Shown here in pieces: positions 4,880 through 5,260 of a DNA stretch of 5,260 nt. The DNA comes from Acidimicrobiia bacterium. GTDB taxonomy: Bacteria; Actinomycetota; Acidimicrobiia; Acidimicrobiales; JACDCH01. The stretch lies in the NCBI GenBank assembly GCA_013694495.1, contig JACDCH010000444.1:1-5260 (forward strand), in the 5' to 3' direction. Position 1 is the stretch's first letter. Every line of letters starts with the position of its first letter. The notes beneath the pieces were generated by a model. The model was not told where the DNA came from. It did no database searches and was given only the letters and a program-made list of their open reading frames with translations. Made by a program: the position numbers and the translations under genes.

Positions 4880-5259
4880 CCCGTTCGTGAACGTCGCGCC
4901 CGACACGCCGCCGCCTCGCCGGCGACGGCGAGCTCGCTGCCGGCGGCGCGTTCGTGGCGGTGCTCGGGCCCGACGTGGCCCGCCGGCACCGTGCCCGTCC
5001 CGGACGTCACCTTGGCGACGAGCAGGTCGACGGCCCCGGCGGGGGCGGCGGTTCATCGCCGCATTCGACCTCGAACACCTTGTGCTCGGGGCCGCCGGGG
5101 GCGTCGGTGTTCTGGACCGACAGCTTGTACCTGCCGGGCGCCCGCCGCGCCGCGTCAGTCGTCGCGGTCGCGGTCGCGGTCGCGGTCGTTGCCGTTGCCG
5201 TTGCCGTTGCTGTTGCCGTCGCCGTCGCCGTCGTCGCCCCGGGCCGGCGCGGTGGTCGC
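4868..5259 (-). pseudogene. Frame-shifted fragment of a probable extracellular, low-complexity-rich protein
   Basis: Read on the minus strand, four stretches with natural codon use follow one another in changing frames. Stretch A (5259-5155) reads GDDGDGDGNSNGNGNGND then RDRDRDRDD and a TGA. Stretch B (about 5141-5041) reads APGRYKLSVQNTDAPGG, then PEHKVFEVECGDEPPPP. Stretch C (5040 to about 4910) reads AGAVDLLVAKVTSGTGTVPAG and continues to GSELAVAGEAA. Stretch D (about 4912-4868) reads GVSGATFTNGVNEL. The pattern (GxYxLxVxN strands, Pro-rich linker, VTSGxGTVPAG, Asp/Gly/Asn repeats) resembles beta-sandwich surface or secreted proteins of actinobacteria, but I cannot name a family. One extra C in the run at 5041-5045 would join B to C. 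It may be a decayed gene, or an intact gene with indel errors near a contig end. No start or true C-terminus is present. Confidence 0.4.
5161..5238. repeat. Hexanucleotide-type tandem repeat (three variant blocks)
   Basis: On the plus strand four GCGGTC units (5164-5187) pass into GTTGCC-type units (5188-5217, one varied to GTTGCT) and then GTCGCC units (5218-5229 plus a variant copy). Read on the minus strand in the GC3-rich frame these encode Arg-Asp, Asn-Gly and Asp-Gly dipeptide runs. The blocks differ mainly at single positions, suggesting slippage expansion followed by point change. Such DNA is prone to indels, both biologically and in sequencing. Confidence 0.8.
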
Positions 5260-5260
5260 T

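Noticed and set aside
4403..5056. Long minus-strand open frames opposite the hemerythrin and small acidic genes.
   Set aside because: They are antisense to well-supported genes and rich in Arg/Pro/Ala. Only the short piece before about 4868 looks protein-like, and it is reported with the frame-shifted fragment.
5161..5238. The tandem repeat as a CRISPR array or replication origin iterons.
   Set aside because: Units are six bases with no spacers and keep a codon-like structure. They are better explained as a coding microsatellite.

Overview
This is a high-GC window with coding regions that use almost only G or C at third codon positions. The protein families present, notably a mycobacterial LigB-type DNA ligase, an actinobacterial PgeF variant and an HHE hemerythrin, point to Actinomycetota. 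A lineage such as Acidimicrobiia is plausible, but the sequence alone does not prove it. The odd length and the low-complexity right edge suggest a metagenomic or draft contig.

Layout, left to right. (1) The N-terminal 153 residues of a PgeF/YfiH-family peptidoglycan-editing protein lie on the minus strand and run off the left edge. (2) A 43-bp divergent spacer separates it from a plus-strand pair: a classical SDR oxidoreductase overlapping by 4 bp with an ATP-dependent DNA ligase of the LigB type. (3) A 195-bp convergent spacer holds a terminator-like hairpin and degenerate direct repeats. (4) A minus-strand pair follows, transcribed as a STAS-domain anti-sigma-factor antagonist and then a short MazG-like pyrophosphohydrolase with a cysteine-rich tail. 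(5) After a 236-bp divergent spacer comes a plus-strand pair: an HHE hemerythrin-like protein and a translationally coupled 54-residue acidic protein. This pair ends in a strong 12-bp stem-loop. (6) The last ~460 bp are abnormal. The first ~27 codons of an EAL-domain protein on the plus strand break off and abut antisense, frame-shifted pieces of what looks like an extracellular, low-complexity-rich protein on the minus strand.

The intact genes are mostly housekeeping or stress-related: wall editing, nick sealing, NTP clean-up, sigma-factor partner switching and oxygen/iron/redox binding. I see no defence island, CRISPR array, insertion sequence, RNA gene or biosynthetic cluster, and no convincing new multi-gene system. 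The points most worth a second look are the broken right end (4799-5260), the small acidic protein linked to hemerythrin, and the STAS/MazG-like pairing.
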